In this document: positions 1 to 12,260 of the stretch, piece by piece
How the letters are laid out: each line of letters starts with the position of its first letter
How positions within the stretch are numbered: the first letter of the stretch is position 1
From: Amanita rubescens
Taxonomy: Eukaryota > Basidiomycota > Agaricomycetes > Agaricales > Amanitaceae
Direction of reading: 5' to 3'
Length of the DNA: 64,000 nucleotides
Assembly (NCBI GenBank): GCA_015039365.1
Contig: WION01000067.1
Coordinates: 140,936 to 204,935 of the forward strand
The notes under the pieces: generated by a model
Seen by the model: the letters and a program-made list of their open reading frames with translations, nothing else
Told to the model about the DNA's origin: nothing
Database searches by the model: none
Made by a program: the position numbers and the translations under genes

Positions 1-919
1 CCTGCGGCCCTGTGGCACCGTCCAATTAGGATGACTTGTTACGTACGGGTTACAGATAGTTGGAATGGTGTGCACAGCATTAAGGACGACAACCCACATA
101 TATGATGTCAGGCTGCCAAGAAAATCATCAACGTGACGGTGGAACCGAGGAACGACTTTGCCTGCCACACAAACACGAGCTTTTTGCACTTCCGCGCGCC
201 CTACGCACGTTAACATTTTGTCCACAAATCAGTGGTGGCGTACTTATGGCTTAGCACCGTCTAATATCAGTGAGCACAGCAAGTGGCACTGTGTCCGATG
301 ACATTTATGGCAATAGTGCGATGACACATGGGAAAGATCAGGTCCGACTTGAGCTCAATGCTTCCACTCATTATCTTGGTCTCAATAGACAACCGGCCTT
401 CGAAGACCTCTTCGGGGAGTGGTTTACTGAGTACTAGGGAATACAAGTTCCTAGTCATCCACTGGTTGACCTCGGTGGTGGCACGAGTAGGTTAAAGCAC
501 ACGGCACCCGGACTTCCGAATTTACTCTGCTTGTTGCCATGGAGAAGTTCAACGTTGTCAACTGGCACCTGCCACATACTCCGCCTGTGACCTGTCATGC
601 ATACGAGCCTCGAGGCACGAAGCTCACCTGATTTCCGAATCTCCTTGTAATCCTTTGTTCTCCAAGCTTCTTTCAGTGCAGATTCCAAATTGGGATTGTC
701 GCGCATGAGTTGGAATGCAATGTTGTAGTTGGTATACTCGGCCTTAAGTTTGCCCTCTGAGCGCGTGATGATGCATGAGAGAAGGAGCGCGCATTCGAGC
801 ATGGTCAACTCCTGTTGTCCGAGGAAATACTCCGAGGCGATCAGGGCGACTTCCTCGTCTTGTTTTTCATGTTGCGCATCGGTGAAATTATCGGAAAGTG
901 AGGGGGTAAGGAATACCAT
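1..919 (-). CDS. Unidentified gene, runs off left edge
   Basis: Three open stretches lie on the minus strand: 919 down to 455 (154 codons from an ATG at 919), about 458 down to 267, and one open from about 225 to the window edge. The first piece is acidic and helical in its first 100 residues, with a phrase LTMLECALLLSCIITRSEGK. The exon joins are not resolved, because I found no splice pair that keeps all three in one frame. I recognise no domain. It may be one multi-exon gene whose end lies left of the window, or a decayed gene. Confidence is low, resting only on open frames in the same orientation. Confidence 0.3.
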
Positions 920-1341
920 GGGGTTTCAGTTCTAGGTACAAATATGGCCAGCCCCCTTTTTCGTTCGACATTCATCTTAGCAGGTTTATCGATTTTAACC
1001 CCCGTCAAAAACGGGGTATCGAATCACGAATAAGCTCGGTGACGCGCGACGCCGAAAGAGGACGACGGTCCAAAGTTGTTAGACGGAATGATGTCATCAC
1101 GACCTAGAGCACCTGCACGAGCGGTTGTCGCTGGAGCGCTGACACGAACCTTGAGCCCGACTTGTTTAAAAGTGCGAGGTCTTATCTTATCGCTAAATGT
1201 TTTCCCACGTTTTGCACTTTTAAAATGGACAGGCACATCACTTCTCCGACTTCTAATTGGATGGGCCGATCCAATTATCCAACCAGGTGGACATAAAGTC
1301 GGAGCCATGGCAACACTAGACCTAAGGCTGGTCTGCCCTAC
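920..1341. other. Intergenic, no gene seen
   Basis: This is the spacer between the divergent left-edge gene and the antiporter. The antisense open frame that overlaps the antiporter start is not credible, since it covers three of its introns. I see no clear TATA box or repeat. Confidence 0.4.
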
Positions 1342-3143
1342 ATGACCGTCCAACTTGTCCAGGTTGGTCTCTCGTCCAGCACGTTTCTCATCTTCGACAT
1401 GCCTATATCCAGGTGACCGATTCAGGTCTCGCATACTTGTGCCTAGGTGGCTTTGTCGTCGCGGTAATGCTACCAAGTTGTTGTTGTTTTTTCCTTCGGC
1501 GCTTAGTACGACGGATTTAGGTCTCGATGATATCGCTGTTCGCTCGCGAAAAGGTGCCTGTGGCTCTCGTGTTGTCCGATACGCGGCTTCAAGTATTTAC
1601 AGCTTTATATTAACGAAGTCTTTCTTGGCACCGCCTTTGGCATTATCATCGGACCACATGTCGCCAACATTTTTAATCCGCGAGGATGGGTCCATCCGCC
1701 GTTCAATGTCGATAACATCACGCTTGAGGTTATGCGAATAAACCTCATCACAGGTTTATTCACCATTGGAGTCCAATTACCCAGTGGTTACATGTACAAG
1801 CGGGCCAAATCTGTTCTCGTTCTGATCGTCCCTACCATGGCTATCGGTTGGGTTATTGTCTCCGCCATCATTAAATCCCTCTTCCCTAAACTCGGCTTCC
1901 TTGCGTGCTTAGCTATCGCAAGCTGTCTTACACCGACCGATCCCATTGTATCTGCCGCGATAGTGGGTGGACGGTTTGCGGAGGAACACGTGCAGGAGAA
2001 GTTGAGGCATCTTATTTCGGCAGAGAGTGCGGCAAATGATGGGCTGGCCTACCCTTTTTTGACGTTTGCAATCTATCTAACTGTGGATGCGACGGTAATG
2101 GAAGGGATCAAGGATTGGATTCTGATTGGGATCCTATGTAAGTGGACTCCGTTTAATGAACGAGAATGATATATTGATGAACGAAGACCAGATGGTCTTG
2201 GGTGTTGTGATAGGTGCAATGCTAGGATGGCTATTCTCAAAGTTGATGAAGTACCTGTATGAGCTGAAGTGGTTGAACGAAGAATCATATGTCGTGCAGT
2301 ATTTGGCCCTGGCGATTTTTACAGAAGGGTTGGTCAACACGATTGGGAGTGACGATTTATTGGCGTCGTTCGCAGCTGGTACGTAATCACGGCCTAGTTC
2401 GAACTAAACTTTTACCAATTATGCTGGTAGGCTGCGCGATATCCTGGGACGGGGATTTCAAGCGACACACTCAGGGACAATACTTTGCGGCACTGATTGA
2501 CTTTGTGCTCAATTGTGCATGTTTCATCTATATCGGTGCCTGGCTGCCCTTTGGGAGCTTCTATATGCCCGAGCTTGGGATCACACCGCCGCGACTGGTA
2601 ATTTTGTGTATTGCAATCTTGTTCGCCAGGAGGATTCCCGCATTATTGCTATTGTATAAATGGATTCCGGAGATAAGAAATTGGAGAGAAGCCCTTTTCA
2701 CTGGTCATTTTGGGCCGATGGGCGTGGCGGCGGTTTTTGTGTCGACGCTTGCATTGCACAAGTTGCCCAGTCCCAAGTATCCGCCCGAGACACAGCTAGA
2801 TTACTTGGCACTGATGCTTCAGCCAATTGTGACATTTGTCGTATTGGGTTCTATCATCATACGTGCGTCGTTTCCTCAGGTTAAGGTCACTTTCTCTCAT
2901 CAAGACCCTTCAGATGGTCTTTCTGTTCCATTTTTCAACTTCAGCCGATCTATGAAATTACGCACCTCGAGGTTTGCTAGATCCAGGCACGTCACCCTGC
3001 CATCACCTCCGAGATGGATCAACCGGGTTACAGCTGGGTGGTCACCTACCATTGAGGTTCAAGTGGGGGGCGGGAACAACAGCCGGGACGTAGCTTCCCC
3101 GTCTAGCTCCGTGGTGGAGAGGGTCAGGAGTGAAGCCGAATGA
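1342..3143 (+). CDS. NHA1: Na+/H+ antiporter, Sod2/Nha1 type (copy 1)
   Basis: Monovalent cation/proton antiporter of the CPA1 family, expected to expel Na+ (and K+ or Li+) across the plasma membrane. Exons: 1342-1362, 1413-1463, 1521-1553, 1603-2137, 2187-2378, 2431-2862, 2914-3143, giving 497 aa. All six introns are 49-57 bp with GT..AG ends. The N-terminus reads MTVQLVQVTDSGLAYLCLGG, leading into LFAREKLYINEVFLG, a typical first transmembrane region. The ion-binding motifs are present: TPTDP at residues 145-149 and ESAANDG with N180/D181. The length matches fission yeast Sod2 (468 aa), not the long-tailed budding yeast Nha1. The C-terminal 80 residues are hydrophilic. The ATG at 1342 was chosen because the inverted copy at 25-27 kb has the same exon 1 with its own ATG. 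Which cation it prefers cannot be read from sequence. Confidence 0.92.
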
Positions 3144-3527
3144 CGTTGGCTGCGAGATCCATTGATTTTATTTATGGCTATAGAAAAGTATCTATTACGT
3201 AGAGGGAGGTATGGCGTGTATAATGCACCTTTCTGCGCTTCGCGCGAGTTGAACGTTGATGCGGGCGTCACTGTAGTATTCCAATATAATAACTTTATCT
3301 TTCACTTCTGGAAGTCAAGACACAGGATCCATGCAAATCGTGTGTCCTTGTAAAAGTGCCAATCATTCAATGAAAACGCCTCGAGTTTATGACCCCGCGT
3401 TTGCCCGGCCCGGGAGCGAGCACGCGCGTGGCTGTGCACTCCATCAGTGGACGCGCAGCACCTTGAATCTCTGTCCCTGGCGACGGGCGAGACGAACAAG
3501 TCTCTACGAATTCTCTCTTCTACTACC
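3144..3527. other. Antiporter 3' flank and VPS10 upstream region
   Basis: No gene seen. The stretch is AT-rich just after the antiporter stop (about 3160-3310) and then GC-rich with CCGGGCCCG-like blocks near 3400. The second half presumably carries the VPS10 promoter. Confidence 0.4.
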
Positions 3528-6500
3528 ATGAAGCGAGTCAAAACCTCGTTCTTCATGGTTAGATTCTACTTCTTCATCTCTTCTTTTCTCCTCTTTCTCG
3601 TCGCAGCACAACAAGACCCAAAACATACCCTTAATTCGTTTGCCAATCCCCCTGCTAAACTCTTCTTCTTCGACGATACACCAGTGGGTATTTCTTTCAC
3701 AGATATGGTCCAGATATTGGGTACTGATCATGATATGCTGTGGTATAGTCGGCTATATACCACGACGGCATAGCGGGTGATGTATACGTGTCCCAGGATG
3801 AAGGAAAGTCGTGGGCGCTTGCAAAGGATATACCTTCTGGAGATGCTGCGATGGTGATTGAACACCCATTTGACAATCAGTATGTGAGTCTATAGTTTCT
3901 TCTTCTGTTCTTATCGAGCTCGAATCTGAACATGGAGCTGCATGGTAACAGGCGTTTGTGCTCACGGACGGGTCCACCCACTACCGAACAAGCGATAGAG
4001 GGCGGACATGGCGTTCGTTTGACATGCCCGTACCACCTTCCATGGTGGCAAGACCGCTTTCGTTCCACTCGGACGACAAAAAATACGGTTACATTCTCTA
4101 TCAGGGCTTGTCGTGCGAGAAGGATGGTGGATGGGGGCTGAGCTGCACGGACGTTGTACGTATCGATTTTGCCTAATCACAAGAAGAACTAACGTTGTCG
4201 ACATAGACATACTACACCAAAGATGCTTTCAGCGACGGGTCTCAACTCTTGCTAGAAGACACCTCCAGCTGTAAATTCGCCCATAGTTCCAAAGACTTTA
4301 AACATGAAGCCCATGAAAATCTCATTTACTGTGTTGCATTTGAGACATCCTCCACCATCCCATTCCCCGTTATTCGGCCCCCGGATTCCAGCCGCCTTTT
4401 CTCCTCCACCGATTTTTTCAAGGAAGATAAAAAAGTCGAGGATCTTGGAGTGGGCAAGAACGCCAAGGGGGTCACGGCATTCGCCATCGTGTCCAAATTT
4501 GCTGTCGTTGCGATGAGGGACATGTCGCCTTCCAGTAACGGCGAAATGTTGCTTTATGTCACTGTGGATACCAAGACCTGGGCTAGAGCTCAGTTCCCTC
4601 ATGCTTCGTCTGCACGGCTCCGCGAGAATGCGTACACGATTGTGGAATCGACAACCCACTCTCTTGCCGTTGACGTTGTCTTACAAGATCAAAGCTTCAT
4701 CGGCACCCTATTCGTTTCCAACTCAAACGGGACATTCTTTGTACAGAGTCTCAAAGACACAAACAGGAATGAGATGGGGTTTGTTGATTACGAGAGGGTA
4801 TACGGTGTGGAGGGCGTCGGCCTCGCCAACACTGTATCAAATGCGCAGGAAGTGGAAGGAAGAGGCGCGGTGAAGAAGTTGAAAACGTACATCACCTTTG
4901 ACGACGGAAGCAACTGGGCTCTCGTCCCTGCACCCTCGGAGGATAGTGAGGGACGAAAGGTCTCATGTAACACGGCCGAGAAAGACAAATGTTCACTGCA
5001 TCTCCATTCGGTGACGACTCCTCGAAACTATGGCCGCGTCTTTTCATCGCCTGCACCGGGTCTCGTGATGGGCGTGGGCTCGATAGGACAGAATTTGTTG
5101 TCCTATGAAGAGTGCGACACGTTCTTGAGCACAGACGCTGGTTTAACGTGGAAAATGATCAAAATGAACGCTCACAAGCACCAAATCGGAGGCGTCGGCA
5201 GCGTACTGGTGGTCGTCAACGATGAAGAAGGGGTCGACGAGATAAGCTACTCATTAGACTTTGGCAAGAATTGGTTAGTTGTCCCAACTCTGGTTGCCGC
5301 TTACGACATCCGATCTTACTATCGCTTATAGGAAACCGTACAAACTTGGCTTGAAAATGCGCGCTCGGGGGTTGACTACTCTGCCCGACTCGACCTCTCT
5401 GAAGATTTTGCTCCTCGGAGAGGTGGCCAGGAAGGATAGGAAAGGTAATATGGGTCGGGTGGCTGTTGTCCAGCTCGATTTTTCAAATGTGCTCCCAAAG
5501 AAGTGCGGAAACAGCGATTTCGACAAGTGGTATGCTAGGAGTGCGGGTGCTGAGTGTTTGATGGGCCACAAGGTAAATGTTCGATTTTGAATGTCATTCG
5601 AATGCGATGCTAAAAGTATGTCGTGAAGCAATGGTACAAACGTAGAAAGCCGGATGCAAACTGCTACGTCGGCGACAAGTTCATGGATCCCGTCGAACAT
5701 GAAGAAAATTGTCAATGCACGGATGCTGACTATGAATGGTAGGTGCAGCCTTTTCGTTTTGGAAGCACATGCTGATAGCTATTGCGTCAGCGACTACAAC
5801 TTCATCCGACAAGAGAATGTCTGTGTTCCCGCCGGGCCTGAACGTATCCCTGCCAACGTGTGCTCTGACCCCGATCAGATGTACTTGGGATCGTCTGGGT
5901 ACAGGAAGATTCCCGGAAATACATGCGAAGGCGGTGTACAGAAGGACAAAAAGGTTGAGAAGAAGTGCTCGCAAGCGCAGCCTGATGAAGGCAGCGTGGT
6001 CCATCAGACTGTAAGTGGCGTCTCACAACGATGGTTTATCAATTTACTCATTTGCCCCTAGTTTGACTTCCCAAGTTCAATTGTACAACACTCGTATTTC
6101 AATCTATCGACGGTGCGTGTTTTGACATCTATGCGTCGTTGTATGCTCATATCTCCCAGACCATCCTTGTACGACTTGCGGATCATTCCATCTGGCAATC
6201 TAGCAACGAAGGATACACCTGGACTCAGCTCTTCCCTCAAGAGCGTTTCCTCGTCTTTTATCACCACAAATATGCTTCGGACCAGGCTTACCTCATCACA
6301 AGATCACGCAAATTCTTCTATACCACCAACAATGGGCAGAAATGGCAGCAAGGCCAAGCGCCTTCTCCGCCCAACAATTTCGGAACACAGGTGTTACGCT
6401 TCCACCCCGAGACGGACAAGCTGATCTGGGCGGGTGTCGATGGGTGTGATACCAATAACTCACCCAACTGCCGTGGTGTGACGCATTATTCGAGGGATAA

Positions 6501-8812
6501 CGGACGTTCATGGCGCCATGTCGAGGACTACGTCAGGAACTGCGCGTGGGTTCGGGATCACCGTCTCGACGCAGACCCCAACGAAATTATTTGCGAATCG
6601 TACCGCGACAAGACCGGAAACCAGCAGTACTTTAGGGATAACAACCCCTTAGAGCTGGTAACGGGCACCAATTTCTTTGAGAAGAAGAGAAGGGTGTTTG
6701 AAAACGTTGTTGGATTTGCCAAGTTTTCAGAGTACTTGGTGGTTGCCGCGGTATGTGGGTTTTGTGACTTTGTGGAGGACCTTTGCGCTGACGAGTGTTC
6801 AAGGTGATCCCTGAAAGGCATGCACTTGATCTGCAAGTTTCGTTGGACGGCGTGAGGTTTGCAGAGGGCAAGTTCCCACCTAGCTTACATCCAACGGCGC
6901 ACGTACGTTTATTTGATTCGTTCGCTCGGCACCGCTGCTGACCCACCTTCGTAGGCGTATACCGTTCTCGAGTCAAGCACGGGATCCCTCTTTTTCCATA
7001 TGACCATGTCCGAGCCACCAGCACCCTACTGGGGAACCATCCTCAAGTCCAACTCAAACGGAACTTACTTTGGAGTTGCACTTGAATATGCGAACCGGGA
7101 TGAGCGGGGATACGTTGATTTTGAAAAGATGATTGGGTTGGATGGTATTGCGTTGGTGAACGTTGTAGCGAACGCGGATGAAGCGGCGATAACGGGCAAG
7201 AAGCTGTTACAAACAAAAATTACGCACAACGATGGTGAGTAGTACTGTGCCGCCTGCAGGGAAGGTCCTTAAATTTGCCTTAGGGAGCACGTGGAAGCCA
7301 TTGTCGTCTCCCAAACTTGATTCGCTTGGTATGGAGTACGATTGCTCCGATGCCGTAAGTTGTTCTCTGTTACCCGTTTCCTCCAGTTAATGGAAGTTGA
7401 AGCAGTCATGTGCATTGCATATTCACGGCTACACGGAGAGGACGGACCCCAGAGCTACTTATAGCAGTCCATCTGTCGTCGGTCTTCTGATGGCTGTAGG
7501 GAACGTCGGCCAGTCTTTGGCACCCTACACTGAGAGCGACACGTTCCTCAGCCGGGATGCTGGATTCACTTGGCAAGAAGTTCACAAGGATGCTCATCTC
7601 TGGGAGTTTGGTGACTCGGGCTCTCTGCTCGTTATGGCAAACGATGAAAAGCCCGTAGATCACGTCTTGTACAGCAAAGACGAGGGTTTGAACTGGAACG
7701 AGTACCAATTCACCAAGGACAAGGTTCGCGTTACGTCAATTGTGACGGTTCCGATGGACACGAGCCGGAGGTTCATTTTGATGGGGTACTATCCCCAGTC
7801 GCCGGGCACCAGCGTGATCGTTCATCTTGATTTTACCGCGCTTACTGCAAAGAAATGCAAGTGACATTCAAATATCAGTGCCATTATTCTCTAACATCGT
7901 TGAATTGGCAGGCAAAGTCAGTGTTGAGGATCCGGGCAAGGATGATTTCGAACTGTGGAGCCCAAGTGAGGAAAGGAAGGAAATTTGCTTGTTCGGTCGA
8001 AGAGTGAGAATGCTCGTTGGAATAAGAATGACTGCACGCTTACAGTTTTTTCTAGGTGTTCTATCACCGTCGGAGAAGAGAGAATGATTGTGTTGTCGGC
8101 AACCAACCTAAAGCAGCAGAACGCGTTGTCGAAAATTGTGCATGTTCCGCATCGGACTTTGAATGGTGCGTCCTGAAAAGAAAAAAAATCGAGCAAAGCC
8201 TTACAAGAGTTCTTGCAGTGAATTCAACTTTGTCAAGGATGATAGAGACCAATGTGTTCCTGTCCCGGGAACTACGCCGCTCCCAGATGACGATTCGTGC
8301 AAAAATGGCGAAGATTACTGGTATGAACGGACAGGGTACAGGAAGATTCCCTATTCGAGCTGCGAGAATGGTGACACACGCCATCTCGGTACTCGACACG
8401 TTTGCCCTGGATTCAAATCACATGGTGCAATATTCTGGATGTTCATGATCTTGGTTCCGTTTGCATTTACTGCACTCGTCGCGTATTACTATTACCGCCG
8501 AAGCGGCTTGACAAGAGGGTAAGTTTTTCTGGTCAACTCGATGATCATTAAAGTCTTACAAATTGGGAACAATATAGAACTATCCGGTTACCAACCGACA
8601 ACCTGCGAGGACAACAATTTCAATTTCAGGGAGATTCTGGGATGCTGGCTACTCTTCAATCGGTGCCTTGGTACCTTATGGGCCTTACTGGCATCGCTTT
8701 GGAATGGCTCTCGTCCCAGTTTGATACAGTGGCTAGGCGTGCTCAGAGAGGATACAGAAATGTGCCGATTGATGAAGACGCACAAATTCTTCGGTTTGAG
8801 GATGAGGAATAA
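3528..8812 (+). CDS. VPS10: Vacuolar protein sorting receptor Vps10 (sortilin family)
   Basis: Type I membrane receptor that carries carboxypeptidase Y-like hydrolases from the late Golgi to the endosome and returns by retromer. Exons: 3528-3683, 3749-3883, 3952-4155, 4207-5273, 5332-5572, 5629-5738, 5791-6010, 6062-6112, 6160-6750, 6804-6902, 6955-7234, 7284-7354, 7406-7856, 7912-8003, 8056-8165, 8219-8518, 8578-8812, giving 1470 aa in one frame. A signal peptide follows the ATG (hydrophobic, residues about 8-27). There are two Vps10 domains, each with Asp-box repeats (for example SQDEGKSW at 67-74) and each closed by a Cys-rich 10CC module. One membrane segment lies near 1362-1386, followed by an 84-residue cytosolic tail. 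The intron at 7857-7911 is GC..AG, the only join that keeps the frame. Fragments of this gene are scattered through the next 14 kb. Identity is secure; individual splice sites were inferred by eye. Confidence 0.95.
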
Positions 8813-9238
8813 AGGGTTAGATGGGCGATGTTCGTTCGTATGATCTGTCTTGCTTACTTGACTAGTGGGTATTTATTAGATACGCTATGGCTGAGTGGTA
8901 TGTACTACAAGTAATGGACTGCAAGTTCGTTGTAAGAGTATCGTGCTCCTAGTCAACAGAACATAACAACAACGATTACTGCACTTCTTTCACGGCGTTA
9001 GTCACTAAGGGCCGATGGGTTTAGGCTCGGCTAACTAATTCCGGGAATCAAAAAAGGAGCTTGCTATCATACGTTCGGTGAAAGTATGTTACCGTTACGA
9101 ACGTCCTCCTGCCCCAGCACGTCGAGCCGAGAGGTTGGAGTCCAAAACTCTCTCTAAGGTAATACTTCGCATTGTCATGGAGAAAGGCCGGGGTCCTCTC
9201 AAGCCCTACAACTTATCACTACGTATTATCGCAGAATC
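8813..9238. other. VPS10 3' flank
   Basis: No gene seen. The first 120 bp (3' UTR with a GTATGATCTGTCTTGCT stretch) recur after both VPS10 tail fragments near 10.25 and 12.2 kb, so they belong to the duplicated unit. The rest, to 9238, is unassigned. Confidence 0.5.
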
Positions 9239-9583
9239 ATGGCCCATGTCACCGTTCCCCGAGGTCACGTTGGGCTGGTTCTTCTGCAGAACGGAAATTC
9301 GACCTTCTATCTGGAGATCCCTTTGAATACCATCAATGGGTTATGTTTGAGGCCCCGCAAGTATCTCCGCTTCCTTGGTTGGTGCATCCTTGGCGTTGAA
9401 GGTGTACTGGCTCTTCAAGCTGCCGGCGATGGGATTAGTGACAACGCCGCATCAGAACGGCATCCCCTGCGACAGAAACCATCTCCTCGTCTGCAATTCG
9501 TCCACGCCGTTGGGGTAATCATCGTTCTATCATACTCGGGATGTCAGTGTCGCCGCGCTATTTTGCCATGGTCCTCTTCCTGA
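9239..9583 (+). pseudogene. Fragment of an HNH-family gene (N-terminal part)
   Basis: The open frame from the ATG at 9239 resembles the first 80 residues of the HNH-family protein at 21.3-22.7 kb. Both have a short N-terminal segment, then an I-P-x-N/D-x-I motif, a Cx(R)PRKYLRF / SVRPVKWLRF motif and a small-residue stretch with GVxG. After about residue 75 the similarity stops, and no HNH motif follows on this strand, so I read it as a truncated or decayed copy. A small independent gene sharing only the N-terminal domain is possible. Confidence 0.45.
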
Positions 9584-9968
9584 CGAGCTTGTCTTCCGCA
9601 ATGATGTCTTGTTGTTTCTCTCGATCGAAACTGTAGCATCTGAGCAAATGGTCGAATGGGAAGGGAGGCTGTAGAAATTCATCTGTGTGACCGAGGGCGA
9701 GCTTGTACTGGGCTAGGGAAAGGTGGAGATAGGCAGCTCGTTCGGGATTTCCATGTGCTAAGAGGTATAAGGGAGCAATGGTGTACGGAGGAATGAAGAC
9801 CTGTGAAAACTCGTTGAGGAACATGAGAACATATAGAGGTAGGCAGGGCGAGGTGGCAGCACGGTTAAAGGAGCAGTAGAGCCAGTTCCAATCGAGAGAC
9901 AGGAAAGCCAGTGTGAGATTTTGTCTGGCGCTGACTCTACGTCGTGCCAGTGATGAGGATGAGTACAC
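9558..9968 (-). CDS. Unrecognised open frame, possible gene remnant
   Basis: 136 codons on the minus strand. The middle is hydrophobic (LPLYVLMFLNEF and PYTIAPLYLLAHG) and the end is charged. I do not recognise a family. It overlaps the tail of the HNH-like fragment on the other strand by 26 bp. It could be a real exon or chance; no splice partner was found. Confidence 0.2.
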   Translation of the reverse strand: MYSSSSLARRRVSARQNLTLAFLSLDWNWLYCSFNRAATSPCLPLYVLMFLNEFSQVFIPPYTIAPLYLLAHGNPERAAYLHLSLAQYKLALGHTDEFLQPPFPFDHLLRCYSFDREKQQDIIAEDKLVRKRTMAK

Positions 9969-10111
9969 TCGATATCGTCTAGGCTGTTGACATCGAGGAG
10001 CCTAAGGAAGTGGTGGCAGGGCCCAGCAGACCGCTCGCGTCACTGAACCAAACAATGGACTTGCCCAGCCCCACGCGCTTGTACTCCCTGCCGCACACTG
10101 TTTCCCTCCCG

Positions 10112-10300
10112 ACATGGGCCTTACTAGGGTACCAGTTTGATTCAGTGGCTAGGCGTGCTCAGAGAGGATACAGAAATGTGACGAAGACGCACAAATTCTT
10201 CGGTTTGAGGATGAGGAATAATGGGTTAGATGTTCGTATGATCTGTCTTGCTTACTTGACTAGTGGGTATTTATTAGGCTGAGTGGTATGTACTACAAGT
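10112..10300 (+). pseudogene. VPS10 C-terminal tail fragment
   Basis: Near-identical to the end of VPS10 (about 8690-8900). It encodes the [14 protein letters not shown] stretch of the cytosolic tail, then loses a few codons and keeps the 3' flank. No upstream VPS10 exons are attached, so it cannot function as a receptor. It marks the left end of the first duplicated unit carrying a small secreted gene. Confidence 0.8.
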
Positions 10301-10669
10301 AATGGACTCTGCACTAGGCTGCGGCAGCTTTATTCCCTCAGTTCACATACAACACGTTCTCTGCCGAACTAGCAGCCGTGTGCCATCACCGACTCCAACA
10401 GCAACGAACTCCCAGACGCTCAATACCATCAATGTCGCTTAGGCCTTGGTTTGATGTGTAAAGTCATTTACTGCGCCGTGAGAGGAAGCAGCTCGACGAT
10501 GAAGAATTCTTACACCATGATAAAGAGTCAGGAAGGAAGAGTATGGCCTGGGGTATGGTGCGGGCAATTGAGCGACACCGAAAGATAAGCCGAGCGGATG
10601 GCACCTGGTCGGTGACGTATTCATCAATGCGGTAGATCTGCTGACTGCTGTGGATTGATTTGCTAGCGC

Positions 10670-10676
10670 TATAAAA
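10670..10676 (+). promoter_or_regulatory. TATA box of secreted hairpin gene 1
   Basis: TATAAAA, 67 bp before the chosen ATG. The same element in the same setting (CTATAAAATCAGG) lies 64 bp before the ATG of the paralogue, which supports both the promoter and the start choice. Confidence 0.65.
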
Positions 10677-10736
10677 TCAGGTTGCGTCCCATCCTGGCGG
10701 CCCTCAGAAGTGCTGGTCACTCTCAATCCTCCAACA

Positions 10737-11156
10737 ATGTTGCGCATTCTCTTGCTCTGCCTTCTTCTAAGCATCGTTGCCATCCTCCCTGCCCTCTCTG
10801 CGCCCACCCCGGGCAATAACGTGGATATGATCCGGAAGAAGCAAGAGGACAGACAATCCAAGTGCCACGCTCAGTGTGCCCACTTGGAAGACAACGTAGA
10901 GGAATATCACAAGTGCTTTTCCCAGTGCCTCATGGGTAATATCAAAGAAGATCAAAGAAGTAGAGCTGCTAGCAGAAGTTCCAAGGGAGCTGAAGAGGAT
11001 AGTAATGTAGGTAACAATGATTTGACCAAATCTCTCCATAGCTCACTACTCAATCGAATCGCAGCATTGACCCCTGGCGGTCCTCAGACTCTTCAGTTCA
11101 TGGGTTGCTTCCGGGACTATCATAGTGTTATATTCCGCAGACGCAGTGTATCATGA
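10737..11156 (+). CDS. Small secreted CX3C-X12-CX3C protein 1 (3' end frameshifted)
   Basis: 139 aa. The start at 10737 gives a strong signal peptide at once (MLRILLLCLLLSIVAILP, cleavage probably after LSA near residue 22). An upstream in-frame ATG at 10710 would bury it. The mature part is short, charged and helical, with four cysteines at 43, 47, 60 and 64. This is the spacing of a helical hairpin closed by two disulfides (alpha-hairpinin-like). A Ser/Lys-rich linker follows. Compared with the paralogue at 12.8 kb, one base is missing near 11074. The last 30 codons are therefore read in a different frame, and the original reading continues in another frame through about 11250. The Cys core is intact. 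The function is unknown; homology to plant alpha-hairpinins is not claimed, only the pattern. Confidence 0.6.
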   Translation: MLRILLLCLLLSIVAILPALSAPTPGNNVDMIRKKQEDRQSKCHAQCAHLEDNVEEYHKCFSQCLMGNIKEDQRSRAASRSSKGAEEDSNVGNNDLTKSLHSSLLNRIAALTPGGPQTLQFMGCFRDYHSVIFRRRSVS

Positions 11157-11254
11157 GTTGGGATGTACGCGTACGGTAGTTCCCCGGGCCGGCACTCAGA
11201 ATGTACTTTTTGAATTTATTGACGAAACGAGTAAAATATCAGATGCGCTTGCAG

Positions 11255-12260
11255 AGGATATGCTTCTTGAAGATTCTGCTGCGATGGTCATTGAACACCC
11301 GAATTGACACTAGCAACCAGTATGTGAGTTTATAGTTTCTTCTGGTCGAAATCGAATCTAGACGTGCATGGAGCTGTATGGTAACACTATCAGGCACCTC
11401 GTGCAAGCAGGATAGAGGACGGGGATTCGGCTGCACAGACATTGTACGTATCGGTTTTGCCTAATTTCAAGAACTAACGTTCTCCACAAGTTAGACTTAC
11501 TGCGCCAAAGATGCTTTCAGCGACGAGCCTCAACTGCCCATAATTCCAAAGACTTTAAACATGAAGCCCACGAAAACCTCATTCATTTACTGCGTTTCCT
11601 TTGAGACATCCTCCACCCTGTTATTCGGCCCTCGGATTCCAGCTACCTTTTCTCCTCTACAGATTTTTTTCAATGAATATACCAAAGTCGCGAGGGAAGG
11701 TCGTTGCGATGATGGACATGTCGCCTTCCAGTAACGGCGAAATGTGGGATTTGTGACTTTTGCACGAGCGTTCAAGCTGGACCGTCCCTAAAAGGCGCGC
11801 ACTTGATCGTCGGACAGGGCAAATTTCCACCTACTAGCTGAGATCCAACGGCACACGTACGTTTATTTGATTGCTTCACTCGGCACCACTGCTGACCCAC
11901 CTTCGTCGATTTTGAAAAGGTGATGATATTATGCATAATGATAGTGAGTAGTGCAGTGCCGCTGCAGGGAAAGACCTTAAATTTGCCTTAGGGAGCACGT
12001 CGCTACTCTTCAATCGGTGTCCTGGTACCTTACTAGCATCGGTTGGATCTCGCCCTGGATTGATACGGTGACTAGGCGTGCTCAGAGAGGATACATAAAT
12101 GTCCCGATTGACGAAGACGCACAAATTCTTCGGTTTGAGGACGAGGAATAAAGGGTTGTATGGGCGGCGTATCATGTCCGTTCGTATGATCTGTCTTGCT
12201 GACTTGACCAATGAATATTTACATTTATTAGATACGCTATCATGGAGTGGTATGTGCTTC
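11255..12260 (+). pseudogene. Collapsed VPS10 copy with introns retained
   Basis: A colinear string of VPS10 pieces: exon 2/intron 2 (11260-11395), exon 3/intron 3/exon 4 (11400-11690), a later exon 4 piece (11700-11745), intron 8/exon 10 (11745-11870), intron 9, exon 11/intron 11 (11905-11995), then the C-terminal tail and 3' flank (12000-12260). Introns are kept, so this is a DNA-level duplicate and not a retrocopy. Large internal deletions and stops rule out a product. It lies between the two small secreted genes. Confidence 0.85.

Noticed and set aside
1024..1476. 150-codon minus-strand frame over the antiporter start
   Set aside because: It covers exons and introns of the antiporter indiscriminately, and its composition is Arg/Ser/Pro-rich without any motif.
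8056..8448. 130-codon frame continuing past VPS10 exon 15
   Set aside because: Reads through the intron at 8166-8218; the spliced version restores the conserved DFECEFNF junction.
10439..11039. Antisense frames over secreted hairpin gene 1 (and 12836-13135 over gene 2)
   Set aside because: Mirror readings of the signal peptide and linker; the sense strand has TATA box, signal peptide and Cys pattern.
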